Shown: positions 22,076 to 31,032, counted from the stretch's first letter. The stretch: DNA of 64,000 nt from Brevundimonas sp. M20 (GCF_006547065.1 NZ_CP041243.1:186001-250000), one strand, 5' to 3'. A program made the numbers and translations. Notes: generated from the sequence alone by a model not told the origin.

Positions 22076-22533
22076 AGCGAAACCCTCCCGGTGGCGAACA
22101 GGGCCGCCCAGAACAGGATCGCCAGCGGGATCGGCGCCCACACGGCGATGTTGGACAGCAGAGTGGCGGACTTCAGCGTCAGGCCGTTGCCGGTGTCATT
22201 GATTAGGTGGCGTCCGCCGTTCAGCACGAACGAGAACAGAACCACAGTCAGGCCGAAGCCGATGAACAGGCCGAATGGCGAGCCGGCGAGCCCGCGGGCC
22301 GTGTCATAGGCCTCGGGCCCGCAGGCGGCCAGTCCCAGCCAGGCCAGCCCGAAGAAGGCTCCGACGCTTGCGGCGCCGATGGTGACACGGAACAAAATGG
22401 AGGCCGTCATGGTGACGTGCCAGCGCCAGGTCTGCAGATGGGGCGAAAGGGGCGTGATGCGGCCGTTGGGCTGACGCACGAAGCGACCGGTCCGGTCGGT
22501 CGCCTTGTCACCCGTCGTTGGGGAGCTCGACAT
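22072..22533 (-). CDS. sdhC: Succinate dehydrogenase cytochrome b556 subunit
   Basis: The 153 residues have the SdhC signatures RPxxPHLQxxR-type (TPLSPHLQTWRWHVTMTASILFR split over residues 27-49) and NGGRHLINDTGNG with the heme-ligand His. Three transmembrane helices are present. It is the promoter-proximal gene of an eight-gene leftward run ending with PilZ. Confidence 0.94.
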   Translation of the reverse strand: MSSSPTTGDKATDRTGRFVRQPNGRITPLSPHLQTWRWHVTMTASILFRVTIGAASVGAFFGLAWLGLAACGPEAYDTARGLAGSPFGLFIGFGLTVVLFSFVLNGGRHLINDTGNGLTLKSATLLSNIAVWAPIPLAILFWAALFATGRVSL

Positions 22534-22591
22534 TTGCGAATGGTTCTCAAAAAACCTGAGCGAAATCAGTCGCTCGAAATCGGTGAACAGG

Positions 22592-22619
22592 CTTTAGTCA
22601 GCGACGGCGGGAGGGTCAA
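22592..22619 (-). promoter_or_regulatory. Candidate sdh operon promoter
   Basis: On the minus strand TTGACC (22619-22614) is followed after 16 bases by CTAAAG (22597-22592), about 60 bases before the sdhC start. This fits the housekeeping promoter pattern known from Caulobacter only loosely. The rest of the 207-bp gap (22534-22740) shows nothing clear. Confidence 0.4.
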
Positions 22620-22740
22620 CGCAGCCAAGGTTCACAACTTTCGCCCGATGACCTCACGGACGGCGCGTTTTCTCATCACAATTTCGAGCGCGGGCGATCT
22701 GTAGTAGCTTTGGAAACCTTCGCACGGCAGCTTAAGGCGC

Positions 22741-23295
22741 ATGTCAGGCCTTATCGTCTTCGCACTTGCGGGCGCTCTCCTGCAGCAGTCCGCCCCGCAT
22801 CCCTCCTCGCAGGTGCTGTATTCGGCGCCCGCGATCCGTCCGTTCGAGCCGAACTCCAGCTTCGGAAGAGAAAACGCACAGGGAGACGGCGACGAAACCC
22901 AACGGCCCCCGCTGGCCGCCGCGGTCTCTGTCGACGCCTATGCGCGGTCCTATGAGTTTGTGCCGGGGGCGGTCGAGGTCGCCTACAATCGTGGCGTGAC
23001 CAATGCCGAGCTTCGGGTTGATCAGACCTCCGGGCCGCTCGACGGGAGCTGGCGCGTGTCTGATGAGAGGGGTCACGTCCTGTTCGGTCTGGTGATGAGC
23101 GATCCGCGCAGCGGTCCGGTCGAGGGCGGCTGGCGTAATCCGGACGGCTTCGGCGTCGCCACGGCCAGCGGTCGCACCATCACGCTGGAAGGCATGGGGG
23201 TTCTGACGCTGGAGCCCGCGCGCGGCGGCGGCTGGCGGGGAACCCTGGCCTCCAACGGCCGGTCCCGGGCTGTGTCGGTCTCTCGCCCCGACTGA
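22741..23295 (+). CDS. Exported protein of unknown function
   Basis: I do not recognise this 184-residue protein. It begins with a short hydrophobic segment (2-15) that could be a signal peptide, then a low-complexity stretch rich in Ser/Pro, then a beta-rich C-terminal part with repeated Gly-Gly-Trp and GPVEGGWR/GPLDGSWR motifs (about 100-135) that look like two copies of a short unit. TAAGG lies just upstream of the ATG. It is single, between divergent sdhC and the convergent HIT gene. Confidence 0.65.
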   Translation: MSGLIVFALAGALLQQSAPHPSSQVLYSAPAIRPFEPNSSFGRENAQGDGDETQRPPLAAAVSVDAYARSYEFVPGAVEVAYNRGVTNAELRVDQTSGPLDGSWRVSDERGHVLFGLVMSDPRSGPVEGGWRNPDGFGVATASGRTITLEGMGVLTLEPARGGGWRGTLASNGRSRAVSVSRPD

Positions 23296-23298
23296 TCG

Positions 23299-23721
23299 TT
23301 ACTGGCTGAGCCGCAGCCGGGAAATTGCAGCCTGCAGCGCGGGCGCCCCATAGGGCGTCGCGGGCCCTCGACCCCAGACCGGATCGGGCCAGACGGCGTC
23401 GTCATGACGGCGTCCGACGACGTGCACATGCAATTGGGCCGTGATGTTGCCGATGGCGCCGACGTTCAACTTCTGAACCGGACGGCCTGATGTCTCACCG
23501 AGCAGCCGCACCATATCGCCGGCCCTCAGGACTTCGTCCATCAGGGCCGTGCGCTCGTCCCGCCCCAGATCTTCCAGTTCGTGTAGCCCGGTCCGCCGGG
23601 GGATGAGGATCAGCCACGGGAAGCGGCTGTCATCCTGCAGCCGCACCTGACACAGCGGCCAGTCGAGGGCGATGACGGACCCGGCGTCGAAGGCGGGGTC
23701 GGCTTTGAAGTCAGTGGACAT
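23299..23721 (-). CDS. HIT family nucleotide-binding hydrolase
   Basis: The 140 residues carry Q96-L-H98-V-H100-V-V, the histidine-triad motif with Gln in the first position as in a common proteobacterial HIT subgroup, preceded by NVGAIGN. Family members hydrolyse nucleotide phosphoramidates or dinucleotides; the substrate here is unknown. It ends four bases from the stop of the unknown exported protein. Confidence 0.9.
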   Translation of the reverse strand: MSTDFKADPAFDAGSVIALDWPLCQVRLQDDSRFPWLILIPRRTGLHELEDLGRDERTALMDEVLRAGDMVRLLGETSGRPVQKLNVGAIGNITAQLHVHVVGRRHDDAVWPDPVWGRGPATPYGAPALQAAISRLRLSQ

Positions 23722-23765
23722 GACGCCTCGGTCGCCTGTCGGTGGCCGGGCGTCAAGCCGTCCGG

Positions 23766-24677
23766 TCAGTTCAGGGCGTAGACCACGCAGGCGCGGTCGG
23801 TCAGTTCACGCAGCGGCGGTTGCAGCGCCAGCCTCGCCGCCTCGATCTGGGCCTCGGTCGGCGCGCCGGCTCCGGCGGGTGGAGGCGGCGGAGGGGGAGG
23901 CGGCGGCGCTCCCGGTGCGCGCTGGACGCGAGCGCCGGTCACCGCGACGTCCTCGACCGTTGTTGCGCCTTCGACGCCGGAACTGTAGGACGGCCAGCCG
24001 GCCAGGACATCCGTCTCGCACGCTCGCCCGGTCGGGTCGATGACCCTGACTCCGCCGAGGTCAGCTCCGGCGTTCCCGGCGGCGGCGCGGGCGCGTCGGG
24101 CCGCATCCTTGACCGCCTCGCCCTGCAGCCAGGTCTTCACCGCATTCTCCGCCTCGAGATTGAAGCGCACGGCGCTGACGGAGGTCGGCTGGGAGGCGAT
24201 CACCGTCGCATAGGCGCGTTCCAGCACAGACACGTCCCGGAGGGTCACCGAGACGCTGGCGTCGGCCTGATAGCGGGCGATGCGGTCGGCGCGGACGTTG
24301 TCGCGCAGGACGCCGTTCTCATCGCGATACTGGTCGTAGATCGGTCGGGTGGTGATCGAGGTCTCCACACGGGCGACATCGACGCCATAGGCGGCCAGCG
24401 CCTGACTGAGGGCGCGGACCTGATCGGCGGCCTTGCGCGAGGCCTCGGCGGCGGTGCGCTCGACCGACTGGAAGGTGGCGTTGAAGGCGGCCCGGTTGGC
24501 CGGAACCTCCGTGCGAACATAGCCGACCGAAGCAATGACCGGATCGCGCATCCACCAGGGGGCGGGGACGTAACGATCGCCAATCGCGGCGGGCGGGGTC
24601 TGGGCGAGGCCGACGGATGGCGCGAGGGCCGATCCGAGGGCGGTGAAGGTCAGCAGGACGGCGGTTAAACGAGACAT
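23766..24677 (-). CDS. SIMPL (DUF541) domain exported protein
   Basis: The 303-residue protein has a signal peptide ending near GLAQ (26) and a SIMPL-type domain (about 45-215) with the pattern FNATFQSVERTAAEASRKA and an ...LAAYGVDVARVETSIT segment. The family is periplasmic or outer-membrane and its function is not settled. A run of ten prolines near residue 255 separates the domain from a short C-terminal part with one Cys. It lies 44 bp after the HIT start on the same strand. Confidence 0.82.
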   Translation of the reverse strand: MSRLTAVLLTFTALGSALAPSVGLAQTPPAAIGDRYVPAPWWMRDPVIASVGYVRTEVPANRAAFNATFQSVERTAAEASRKAADQVRALSQALAAYGVDVARVETSITTRPIYDQYRDENGVLRDNVRADRIARYQADASVSVTLRDVSVLERAYATVIASQPTSVSAVRFNLEAENAVKTWLQGEAVKDAARRARAAAGNAGADLGGVRVIDPTGRACETDVLAGWPSYSSGVEGATTVEDVAVTGARVQRAPGAPPPPPPPPPPAGAGAPTEAQIEAARLALQPPLRELTDRACVVYALN

Positions 24678-24863
24678 TCCGGTACTCCCTGTCGCCCGGT
24701 CAGCCTGACGCGCGCGGGCTGGCCGGGAAAGGGCACGGGACCTTGTCGTCAGGTCTTGTCAGGTCTGGGATAGGGGTCGGAAATACCTGTATCCTGTGCG
24801 GCGCGGATCACCGGATTTTCGGCGGTTCAATGCGATCCTCATTCCTCCCGGCGGAGACCCTTC

Positions 24864-25397
24864 ATGTCCCTCGACGCCCTGCGCGACCAGATTCCGGCCT
24901 ATGCCCGTGACATTTCCCAGAACATGGACTCGTTGATCGAGGAGACCATTCTGAGCGAGCAACAGAAGTGGGGTTGCTTCCTCGCTTCGGCTCACGGCAT
25001 CGGCGTCGCGCCGGTGGTGAAGGCGATTGAGGCCCAGGCCACGACTGTCCTGTCGCCTGAAGCCATGAGCGCGGCCAAGTCGGCGGCGGCCATCATGGGC
25101 ATGAACAACGTCTACTTCCGGGCGCTGCACATCATGAAGAACCCCGAGTACGCCACGCTTCCGGTTCGCCTGCGCATGAACGTGAACCGCAATCCGGGCG
25201 TCGAGCGGGTTGACTACGAGCTCTGGGCTCTGGCGGTGTCGGCCATCAACGGCTGCGGCGCCTGTCTGGACGCACATGAAGCGACGCTGCGCGAACATGC
25301 CGTGCCCAACACGCAGATCCAGTGCGCGCTCCGGATCGGCGCGGTGGTCCATGCGGTCAGCCGCATAGTGTCGTCAGAGGCGGCTCTGGCCTCCTAG
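24864..25397 (+). CDS. AhpD-like alkylhydroperoxidase (carboxymuconolactone decarboxylase fold)
   Basis: The 177-residue protein has the AhpD active-site block E119, C131-x2-C134 and H138 (NGCGACLDAHE), nearly the same numbering as mycobacterial AhpD (E118, C130, C133, H137). The disulfide-active cysteines reduce peroxides or recycle AhpC. No ahpC lies in the window, so the electron partner is unknown. GGAG is eight bases upstream of the ATG. Its stop overlaps the LytTR gene stop by four bases on the other strand. Confidence 0.9.
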   Translation: MSLDALRDQIPAYARDISQNMDSLIEETILSEQQKWGCFLASAHGIGVAPVVKAIEAQATTVLSPEAMSAAKSAAAIMGMNNVYFRALHIMKNPEYATLPVRLRMNVNRNPGVERVDYELWALAVSAINGCGACLDAHEATLREHAVPNTQIQCALRIGAVVHAVSRIVSSEAALAS

Positions 25398-26188
25398 GGC
25401 TGCATAGCGACGGGCGAGGCCCAGTCGGTATCCTTCAGAGCTGCGGCATAGGTCCGGCTGACCGGCGCGACGAGCGAGTCAGAAAGGCGCAACTCGCCCC
25501 GTCCCCCCTTCCAGCGGGCGGTTTCCACCCCGGCTCGCGCCACCCACCACGAGCGATGGGTCTGGAAGCCGTCGCAGTCGGACAGCGCCGCCAGCGCATC
25601 GCTGAATCGCATCAGGATCAGGCTGGAGCCGGCCTCGGTGTGGATGCGCAGGTAGTGGTCCTCCGCCTGTACGGCGATCAGCCTTGAGCGCGCCAGCCGG
25701 GGTGTCAGCTTCGCCCGGATCGCCGGGGGCGTCTGGTTGTCTGCGACCGGCAAGCGAGCATTCGGCGCCGCCATCCTGCGAATTGCGGCGGATGCGATGA
25801 TGATCGCGATGTTGACGGTCAGCACATCGGGCAAGAGCGGCAGATAGCTTTCCGCAGCGGCGTGGGGCCCGAAGAACACGACCGGAATCACGGACACCCA
25901 GCCGGTGATCGGCAAGGTCATCACCGGCAATTGAATGGTGATGAACAGAACCGGGCGATCCCGGAAGATGTGTCTGAGGGCCACCTCGACCAGGGCGGCG
26001 ATGACCCCGCCGCCGATCAGCGCCATCTGCCAGTAGATGTTACGCAGCCCCGGGCTCATCGCGCCCGTGCCGAAGGCTTCAATCGCGGACAGGAAGAGTC
26101 CGAGAAGGACCAGTGCGTTGAATTCCGCAACGGTCGCGCGACCCAGAAGGGGGCGCCGCAGGACATTGATCAACTGCACCTTGGTCAC
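25394..26188 (-). CDS. Membrane-bound LytTR-type transcription regulator
   Basis: The N-terminal half has four hydrophobic helices; the C-terminal part (about 160-264) is a LytTR DNA-binding domain (SRLIAVQAEDHYLRIHTEAG, FQTHRSWWVAR, LSDSLVAPVSRTY). I prefer the GTG at 26188 (264 residues) over a GTG at 26242, because the extra 18 residues are encoded by two palindromic direct repeats that look like an operator. The gene diverges from the DUF2306 gene, its likely target. Confidence 0.85.
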   Translation of the reverse strand: MTKVQLINVLRRPLLGRATVAEFNALVLLGLFLSAIEAFGTGAMSPGLRNIYWQMALIGGGVIAALVEVALRHIFRDRPVLFITIQLPVMTLPITGWVSVIPVVFFGPHAAAESYLPLLPDVLTVNIAIIIASAAIRRMAAPNARLPVADNQTPPAIRAKLTPRLARSRLIAVQAEDHYLRIHTEAGSSLILMRFSDALAALSDCDGFQTHRSWWVARAGVETARWKGGRGELRLSDSLVAPVSRTYAAALKDTDWASPVAMQP

Positions 26189-26193
26189 GCGCG

Positions 26194-26234
26194 GCCCCGT
26201 TCGCGAAGGAACCTGCTCCGTTCGCGAACGGAAC
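26194..26234. promoter_or_regulatory. Two phased direct repeats between LytTR and DUF2306 genes
   Basis: Copies at 26194-26212 and 26215-26234 share CCGTTCGCGAA and a trailing GGAAC. Their TTCGCGAA cores (26200-26207 and 26221-26228) are exactly 21 bp apart, two helical turns, the spacing typical of LytTR binding sites. The second copy contains a perfect 14-bp palindrome (26218-26231). This is a candidate autoregulatory operator. Confidence 0.5.
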
Positions 26235-26292
26235 GCTGACACGTCCCCGGGGGGTGGTTCAAGCCGCCCTTCTCAAACAGGGGAGCGGTCTT

Positions 26293-26973
26293 GTGAAGCG
26301 ATTGATGAAGGTGGCGGGGTTCAGTCTTCTGATCCTGATGGCGCTGGGGGTCGCCTTGCTGAGCGCGCGTTATCTGGCGCCCGATCCGGCATTCCCCGCC
26401 CCGCCGGTCATCCCGCATCTGGAGCACCGGCCGTGGGCGCTGGTCGTTCATGTCGCCGGGGGGGTCACGGCCCTGACGCTCGGGCTGTTCCAGTTGGTTA
26501 CCCGCAGAGGTGTGCGCCTGCGGTGGCATCGGTTCGCCGGACGGGGCTATGTGCTCGCCTGTCTGTCCAGCGCGGTTGCGGGGTCGTGGCTCGCCCTGAC
26601 AACGTCGGCGGGACCAATCGCTGGCGTGGGTTTCGGCGGCTTGGCGGTGGTGTGGTTCTTCACGACCGTCATGGGGTGGCTTAAGGTCATTCGCGGTGAT
26701 CTGACCGGTCATCGGCGTTGGATGATCCGCAGCCTTTCGCTGACGCTGGCCGCGGTCACGCTGAGAGTTCTGCTGCCCCTCGCGGCCCTCAGCGGGCTGC
26801 CCTTCGAAGAAGCCTACCGCGCCATCTCATTCCTGTGCTGGCTGCCCAACCTGCTGATCGCGGAGCTGTGGTTGTGGCGGGTCCACGGAGCCGACAGTTC
26901 GCCCGTGGTCAGGCCCCCGGCGTCTCGCCGTGCTCCACATAATGCATCAGGCGGTCGTACTGGCCCTGCATGA
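26293..26973 (+). CDS. DUF2306 membrane protein
   Basis: The start is GTG at 26293, preceded by GGGGAG (26280-26285) with seven-base spacing; an in-frame ATG at 26254 lacks this. The 226 residues have several hydrophobic helices and the DUF2306 elements HVAGGVTALTLGLFQ, RWHRFAGRGYVL and GHRRWMIRSL. Function is unknown. The last 22 or so residues are encoded opposite the 3' end of the SRPBCC gene (65-base overlap), suggesting that the original stop was lost. Confidence 0.85.
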   Translation: MKRLMKVAGFSLLILMALGVALLSARYLAPDPAFPAPPVIPHLEHRPWALVVHVAGGVTALTLGLFQLVTRRGVRLRWHRFAGRGYVLACLSSAVAGSWLALTTSAGPIAGVGFGGLAVVWFFTTVMGWLKVIRGDLTGHRRWMIRSLSLTLAAVTLRVLLPLAALSGLPFEEAYRAISFLCWLPNLLIAELWLWRVHGADSSPVVRPPASRRAPHNASGGRTGPA

Positions 26974-27436
26974 CGGCGTCGACGCCGTCAGCCCAAGCCC
27001 CGACGCCCGCGCCTTCGACCCTGAACGTCATGATCACCGTCACATCCGCGGCGTTCGCGTCTGGCCAGCTGAAGGTCAGGTCGGCCCTGGATGTCCGGCC
27101 CTTCAGAGGACCCAGCGGCGCGTTCAGGCTCAAGTGGTCATCATCCAGCAGAATGACCCGACCATGCTCGAAGAACGTGCCGTCGGCCAATCGTTCACAA
27201 AGACAGGCGCCGGGCTCAAGCCGGATCGAAAGATTGGAGGCATCGCCGCTGTAGGTATGTGCGCCGTCCCACCAGGCGCCGATGGATTCGAGCGCCAGTA
27301 CGACGTCGCCCGCCGAAGTCTCGATGGACCTGGCGTAGCGAAGGGTGAAGCCGTCGGCGCTCCGCTCCACCACTTCCGCGGCGGCGGGGCCCGCCAGCAA
27401 GGCCAGCGCCCCGGCGATGAGCAGTGATTTCAGCAT
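26909..27436 (-). CDS. Exported SRPBCC superfamily protein
   Basis: The 175-residue product has a signal peptide ending near AAAE (21). The remainder shows the START/SRPBCC-like pattern of a lipid- or ligand-binding fold (residues 30-165, with ALESIGAWWDGAHTYSG and a long C-terminal helix). Such proteins bind hydrophobic ligands; nothing shows which one. Its 3' end overlaps the DUF2306 gene. Confidence 0.75.
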   Translation of the reverse strand: MLKSLLIAGALALLAGPAAAEVVERSADGFTLRYARSIETSAGDVVLALESIGAWWDGAHTYSGDASNLSIRLEPGACLCERLADGTFFEHGRVILLDDDHLSLNAPLGPLKGRTSRADLTFSWPDANAADVTVIMTFRVEGAGVGAWADGVDAVMQGQYDRLMHYVEHGETPGA

Positions 27437-27486
27437 GGCCCTTCCTCCTGACAGCCAATGGCCGCCGATCAGAGGGCGGCGTCAAG

Positions 27487-28344
27487 TCAGGCGGACTGGA
27501 AGGTCAGGGGCGCGCCCCAGAACTGGCTGACCCGCTCGGACTGCGGACCCGGATTTCCGGTGGTCAGGAAGTCACGACGGCCGGAGCCGCCGAGCGCGTA
27601 CTCCGGGTGCCGTGCGAAGTAGCGCTCCAGCGCATCGGCCACGGCGGCGGGCTGGTGAATGATCGCGGTTTCAGCCGGCAGGGCGGCGGCGAAGATATCG
27701 GCGACGATCTCGTAGTGGGTGCAGCCGAGGATCGCCTTGTCCGGGTGGCGGCCGATGCGCCGACGCAGGGCGTCGACATGATCACGGACCACGACTTCCA
27801 GCTCCTCTGTCGGCGCGCCCAGCTCGATCAGGCCCGCCAGACCGGGGCAGGGTTCGGAGAAGACGGCCAGATCCTCGCGGCGCTTGTCGATCTCGATCTC
27901 ATAGACCCGGCTCATGGCCGTGGCGGCGGTGCAGAAGACGCCGTTGACGGCGATAGCCTCGACCTTCTCGCCTTCCGCCCGATGCTCGGCTTCATAGGTC
28001 CAGGGCAGCCCGGTGGCGGCTTCGATGGTCGGCACGATGATGCCCAGCACATTGACCGGGCGGCCATGACGCGCCCGCGCTTCCGGCACCCAGGTCTGTT
28101 GCAGGCGGCGCAGGGCGATGGCGCTGGCGGTGTTGCAGGCCAGGACGATGACATTGGCTCCGGCCTCGAACAGCCGTTCGCAGCCCGCGCGGGTCAGATC
28201 GACGATTTCCTCGCCGCCTCGGCCGCCATAGGGGGCGTTGGCCTGATCGGCCAGATAGACGAAATCTCGCTCGGGAAAGCGTCGGGTCAGTTCACGGTGG
28301 ACGGTCAGCCCGCCCACGCCGGAGTCAAAAACGCCAATGGCCAT
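27487..28344 (-). CDS. murI: Glutamate racemase
   Basis: MurI supplies D-glutamate for peptidoglycan. The 285 residues contain FDSGVGGLTV (6-15), the first catalytic cysteine C70 in LACNTASA and the second, C208, in LGCTHYE. YLADQANAPYG is also typical. Length is normal. It is separated from the SRPBCC gene by 50 bp with a weak GC hairpin and no T-run. Confidence 0.97.
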   Translation of the reverse strand: MAIGVFDSGVGGLTVHRELTRRFPERDFVYLADQANAPYGGRGGEEIVDLTRAGCERLFEAGANVIVLACNTASAIALRRLQQTWVPEARARHGRPVNVLGIIVPTIEAATGLPWTYEAEHRAEGEKVEAIAVNGVFCTAATAMSRVYEIEIDKRREDLAVFSEPCPGLAGLIELGAPTEELEVVVRDHVDALRRRIGRHPDKAILGCTHYEIVADIFAAALPAETAIIHQPAAVADALERYFARHPEYALGGSGRRDFLTTGNPGPQSERVSQFWGAPLTFQSA

Positions 28345-28466
28345 AGGCGCGATTTAGCCGCGCCGCCCGCTTCCGTCCATGGCTGGAGCTTCGGCCTCGT
28401 TCGTGTGACAGTCCGCCCGCTCCGGGTCCAGGGTCCGGGGAAACGAACCGACGCTACGGAGTTCCC

Positions 28467-30641
28467 ATGCACAGACGCCATCTTCTCATCGCCGGAGGCA
28501 GCCTTATGGCTTTGACCGCCACCGCAGGCTGCGCGACGACCGGAGGCGCCGCGGGCTCCACCGGCGGTATGGCCGAGGACGCCCGGGTCGCCCGCGCTGT
28601 CCTGCCGGTTCAGACGCCGCGCGCCGAGCTGCTGCAGGTCTGGACCGGGCCTTATGAGGGCGTGCCCCCGTGGGACAAGGTCACCGCGCCGAAGCTCCGT
28701 GAAGCGATCCTTGAAGGCATCGAGCTGCGTCGCGCCGAAATCACGGCCATTGCCGACAACCCCGACGCCCCGACCTTCGCCAACACCTCGGTCGCCATGC
28801 AGATGGCGGGTGAACCGCTGGGTCGGGCCATGGCCCTGTTCGGCGTGATGATCTCGAACATCGGCTCGGCCGACTATCAGGCGCTGGATCGTGAAGTCTC
28901 GCCCCTGCTCTCCGCCGCGGGCGATGAGATCACCTTCAACGAAAAACTGTTCAACCGCATCAAGACGGTTGCCGACAACGCACAGGTCATGGGCCTGACC
29001 GCCGAACAGACCCGCATCGTCACCCGCAGCCGCGATGCCTATATCCGGGGCGGCGCCGCCCTGGACGCGGGCAAGAAGGCCGAGCTGGGCCGCATCAACA
29101 CCGCCCTGTCCAACGCCTTCACCAGTTTTGGCCAGAAGGTCGTGGCGGACGAAAACACCTGGACGGTCATCACGACCGAAGCGGGCGTGGCCGGTCTGCC
29201 CGCCTCGAACAAGGCCGCCGCCGCCGCCGCTGCGCGCAGCCGCAATGTTCAGGGCTGGGCCATCGTCAACACGCGCTCGAGCGTCGATCCCTTCCTGACC
29301 TTCGGCGACGACCGCGCCCAGCGCGAGATCGTGTGGCGCAAGTTCGTGAACCGTGGCGACAACGGCGACGCCAACGACACCAATGCGACCATCGCCGAGA
29401 TCGTTCGTCTGCGGGATCAGCGCGCCAAGCTGCTGGGCTATCGCAACCACGCTGAACTGCGCATGCAGGACACCATGGCCAAGACCCCGGCCGCCGCGAT
29501 GGACCTGATGAACCGCGTCTGGGCTCCGGCCAAGGCCCGTGTGGCCGAGGAAGTGGCGGACATGCGCGCCATCGCCGGCCATGACATCGAGCCCTGGGAC
29601 TACCTGTACTACGCCGAGAAGGTGAAGAAGCAGAAGTACGACCTCGATCAGAACGAGCTGAAGCCCTACTTCGAACTGGGCGCGGTCAAGCGCGGCGCCT
29701 TCTACATGGCCGAACGTCTGTATGGTCTGGAGTTCAAGGCCCTGCCGAAGGGCGTGGTCCCGGGCTTCACGCCGGACGTCGAGGTGTTCGAGGTCAACGA
29801 CAAGGCGACCGGTCGCAACGTCGGCCTGTTCTACTCGGACGACTTCGCCCGCGCCGGCAAGCGCTCGGGCGCCTGGGCGACCAGCTATCGCTCGCACTCG
29901 ACCTATGACGGTCGCAAGAATGTCCTGTCCTCGAACAACAACAACTTCACCAAGCCGGGCGAGGGCGAGCCCCTGCTGATCTCGCTGGACGACGCCGAGA
30001 CCCTGTTCCACGAGTTCGGCCACGCCCTGCACTCGCTGAACTCCACGGTGAACTATCCGGCGCTGGGCGGCACGCCGCGCGACTTCGTGGAGTATCCGTC
30101 ACAGGTGCATGAACACTGGGTGCTGTCGCGCCCGATCCTTGACGGCTTCATGAAGCACTATCAGACCGGCGAGCCCATGCCGCAGGCGCTGGTGGACAAG
30201 GTCGAGCGCGCCTCCACCTTTAATCAGGGCTATGCGACGGTCAGCTATCTGTCGTCAGCGCTGGTTGATATGGACCTCCACACCCAGGCCACGCCGCCGA
30301 CCGACATCGACGCCTTCGAACGCGACAGCCTGGCGCGCTACGGCATGCCGAAGGAGATCGTGATGCGGCACCGCCTGCCGCAGTTCAATCACCTGTTCAC
30401 GTCGGACGCCTACTCCGCCGGCTATTACAGCTACCTGTGGTCGGAGGTGATGGACGCCGACACCTGGGCCTACTTCGAGGAGTCCGGCGACGTCTTCAAT
30501 CCGGAGATCGGCCGTCGTTACAAGGAGATCATCTTGGCACCGGGCAACACCACGGATCGGGGCGAAGCCTACCGCGCCTTCCGTGGCCGCGACCCGGACG
30601 TGGCGGCCCTGCTGCGGGTGCGGGGCTTCCCCACCAGCTGA
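28467..30641 (+). CDS. M3 family peptidyl-dipeptidase lipoprotein (Dcp-like)
   Basis: This zinc peptidase has HEFGH at 515-519 in LFHEFGHALH, the M3 signature, and the Dcp-type C-terminal block SYLWSEVMDADTW. The N-terminus RRHLLIAGGSLMALTATAGC is a twin-arginine-like signal with lipobox TAGC, so the mature protein should be a lipidated periplasmic dipeptidase that removes C-terminal dipeptides. Cytosolic E. coli Dcp lacks this leader. The 724 residues are normal for the family plus leader. GGAG precedes the ATG. Confidence 0.93.
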   Translation: MHRRHLLIAGGSLMALTATAGCATTGGAAGSTGGMAEDARVARAVLPVQTPRAELLQVWTGPYEGVPPWDKVTAPKLREAILEGIELRRAEITAIADNPDAPTFANTSVAMQMAGEPLGRAMALFGVMISNIGSADYQALDREVSPLLSAAGDEITFNEKLFNRIKTVADNAQVMGLTAEQTRIVTRSRDAYIRGGAALDAGKKAELGRINTALSNAFTSFGQKVVADENTWTVITTEAGVAGLPASNKAAAAAAARSRNVQGWAIVNTRSSVDPFLTFGDDRAQREIVWRKFVNRGDNGDANDTNATIAEIVRLRDQRAKLLGYRNHAELRMQDTMAKTPAAAMDLMNRVWAPAKARVAEEVADMRAIAGHDIEPWDYLYYAEKVKKQKYDLDQNELKPYFELGAVKRGAFYMAERLYGLEFKALPKGVVPGFTPDVEVFEVNDKATGRNVGLFYSDDFARAGKRSGAWATSYRSHSTYDGRKNVLSSNNNNFTKPGEGEPLLISLDDAETLFHEFGHALHSLNSTVNYPALGGTPRDFVEYPSQVHEHWVLSRPILDGFMKHYQTGEPMPQALVDKVERASTFNQGYATVSYLSSALVDMDLHTQATPPTDIDAFERDSLARYGMPKEIVMRHRLPQFNHLFTSDAYSAGYYSYLWSEVMDADTWAYFEESGDVFNPEIGRRYKEIILAPGNTTDRGEAYRAFRGRDPDVAALLRVRGFPTS

Positions 30642-30663
30642 GGCTGACAGATCTGTACAAAGG

Positions 30664-30691
30664 AAAGGCCGGTGGTTCGCCACCGGCCTTT
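30664..30691. terminator. Bidirectional terminator between dcp-like gene and urcA-like gene
   Basis: A perfect 12-bp stem AAAGGCCGGTGG / CCACCGGCCTTT encloses a TTCG loop. The A and T ends make it usable from both strands, consistent with the convergent genes on each side. Confidence 0.85.
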
Positions 30692-30732
30692 CTCACTGGG
30701 TGGGCGAGGCTGAGGCGGCGCCCGTCGCAAGA

Positions 30733-31032
30733 TCAGTAGGCCACGACGGCCCGGCTGGCGGCGTAGTCGACCTGGGCTGCGCCGGGCAGTTGGCGCAGGG
30801 CTTCGCGGCGGACAGCGGCTTCGCAGAAGTCGCGGTCGCTCAGGCGGCTGCCCGGACGGCGGGCGGTCCGGCACAGGTCGCGAGCGGCGACCTCGATGCG
30901 CTGATCGAGCGCGGCGGCGCCCGCCGACGAGGCCAGGTTCAAATCGGCCCATTGGATGCGGGCCTCCTGCGCCGACGCCGAACCGGCGGCGAGGAGGGAC
31001 AGGGCGGCGGTCAGGGAAGCGAGGGTCTTCAT
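30733..31032 (-). CDS. UrcA family protein
   Basis: The 99-residue protein has a signal peptide ending at SASAQ (22) and the UrcA pattern WADLNLASSAGAAALDQRIEVAA followed by two cysteines (C54, C70) that likely form a disulfide. The family is restricted mostly to Caulobacterales and Sphingomonadales and has no known function. AGGAG lies seven bases before the ATG. Confidence 0.85.
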   Translation of the reverse strand: MKTLASLTAALSLLAAGSASAQEARIQWADLNLASSAGAAALDQRIEVAARDLCRTARRPGSRLSDRDFCEAAVRREALRQLPGAAQVDYAASRAVVAY

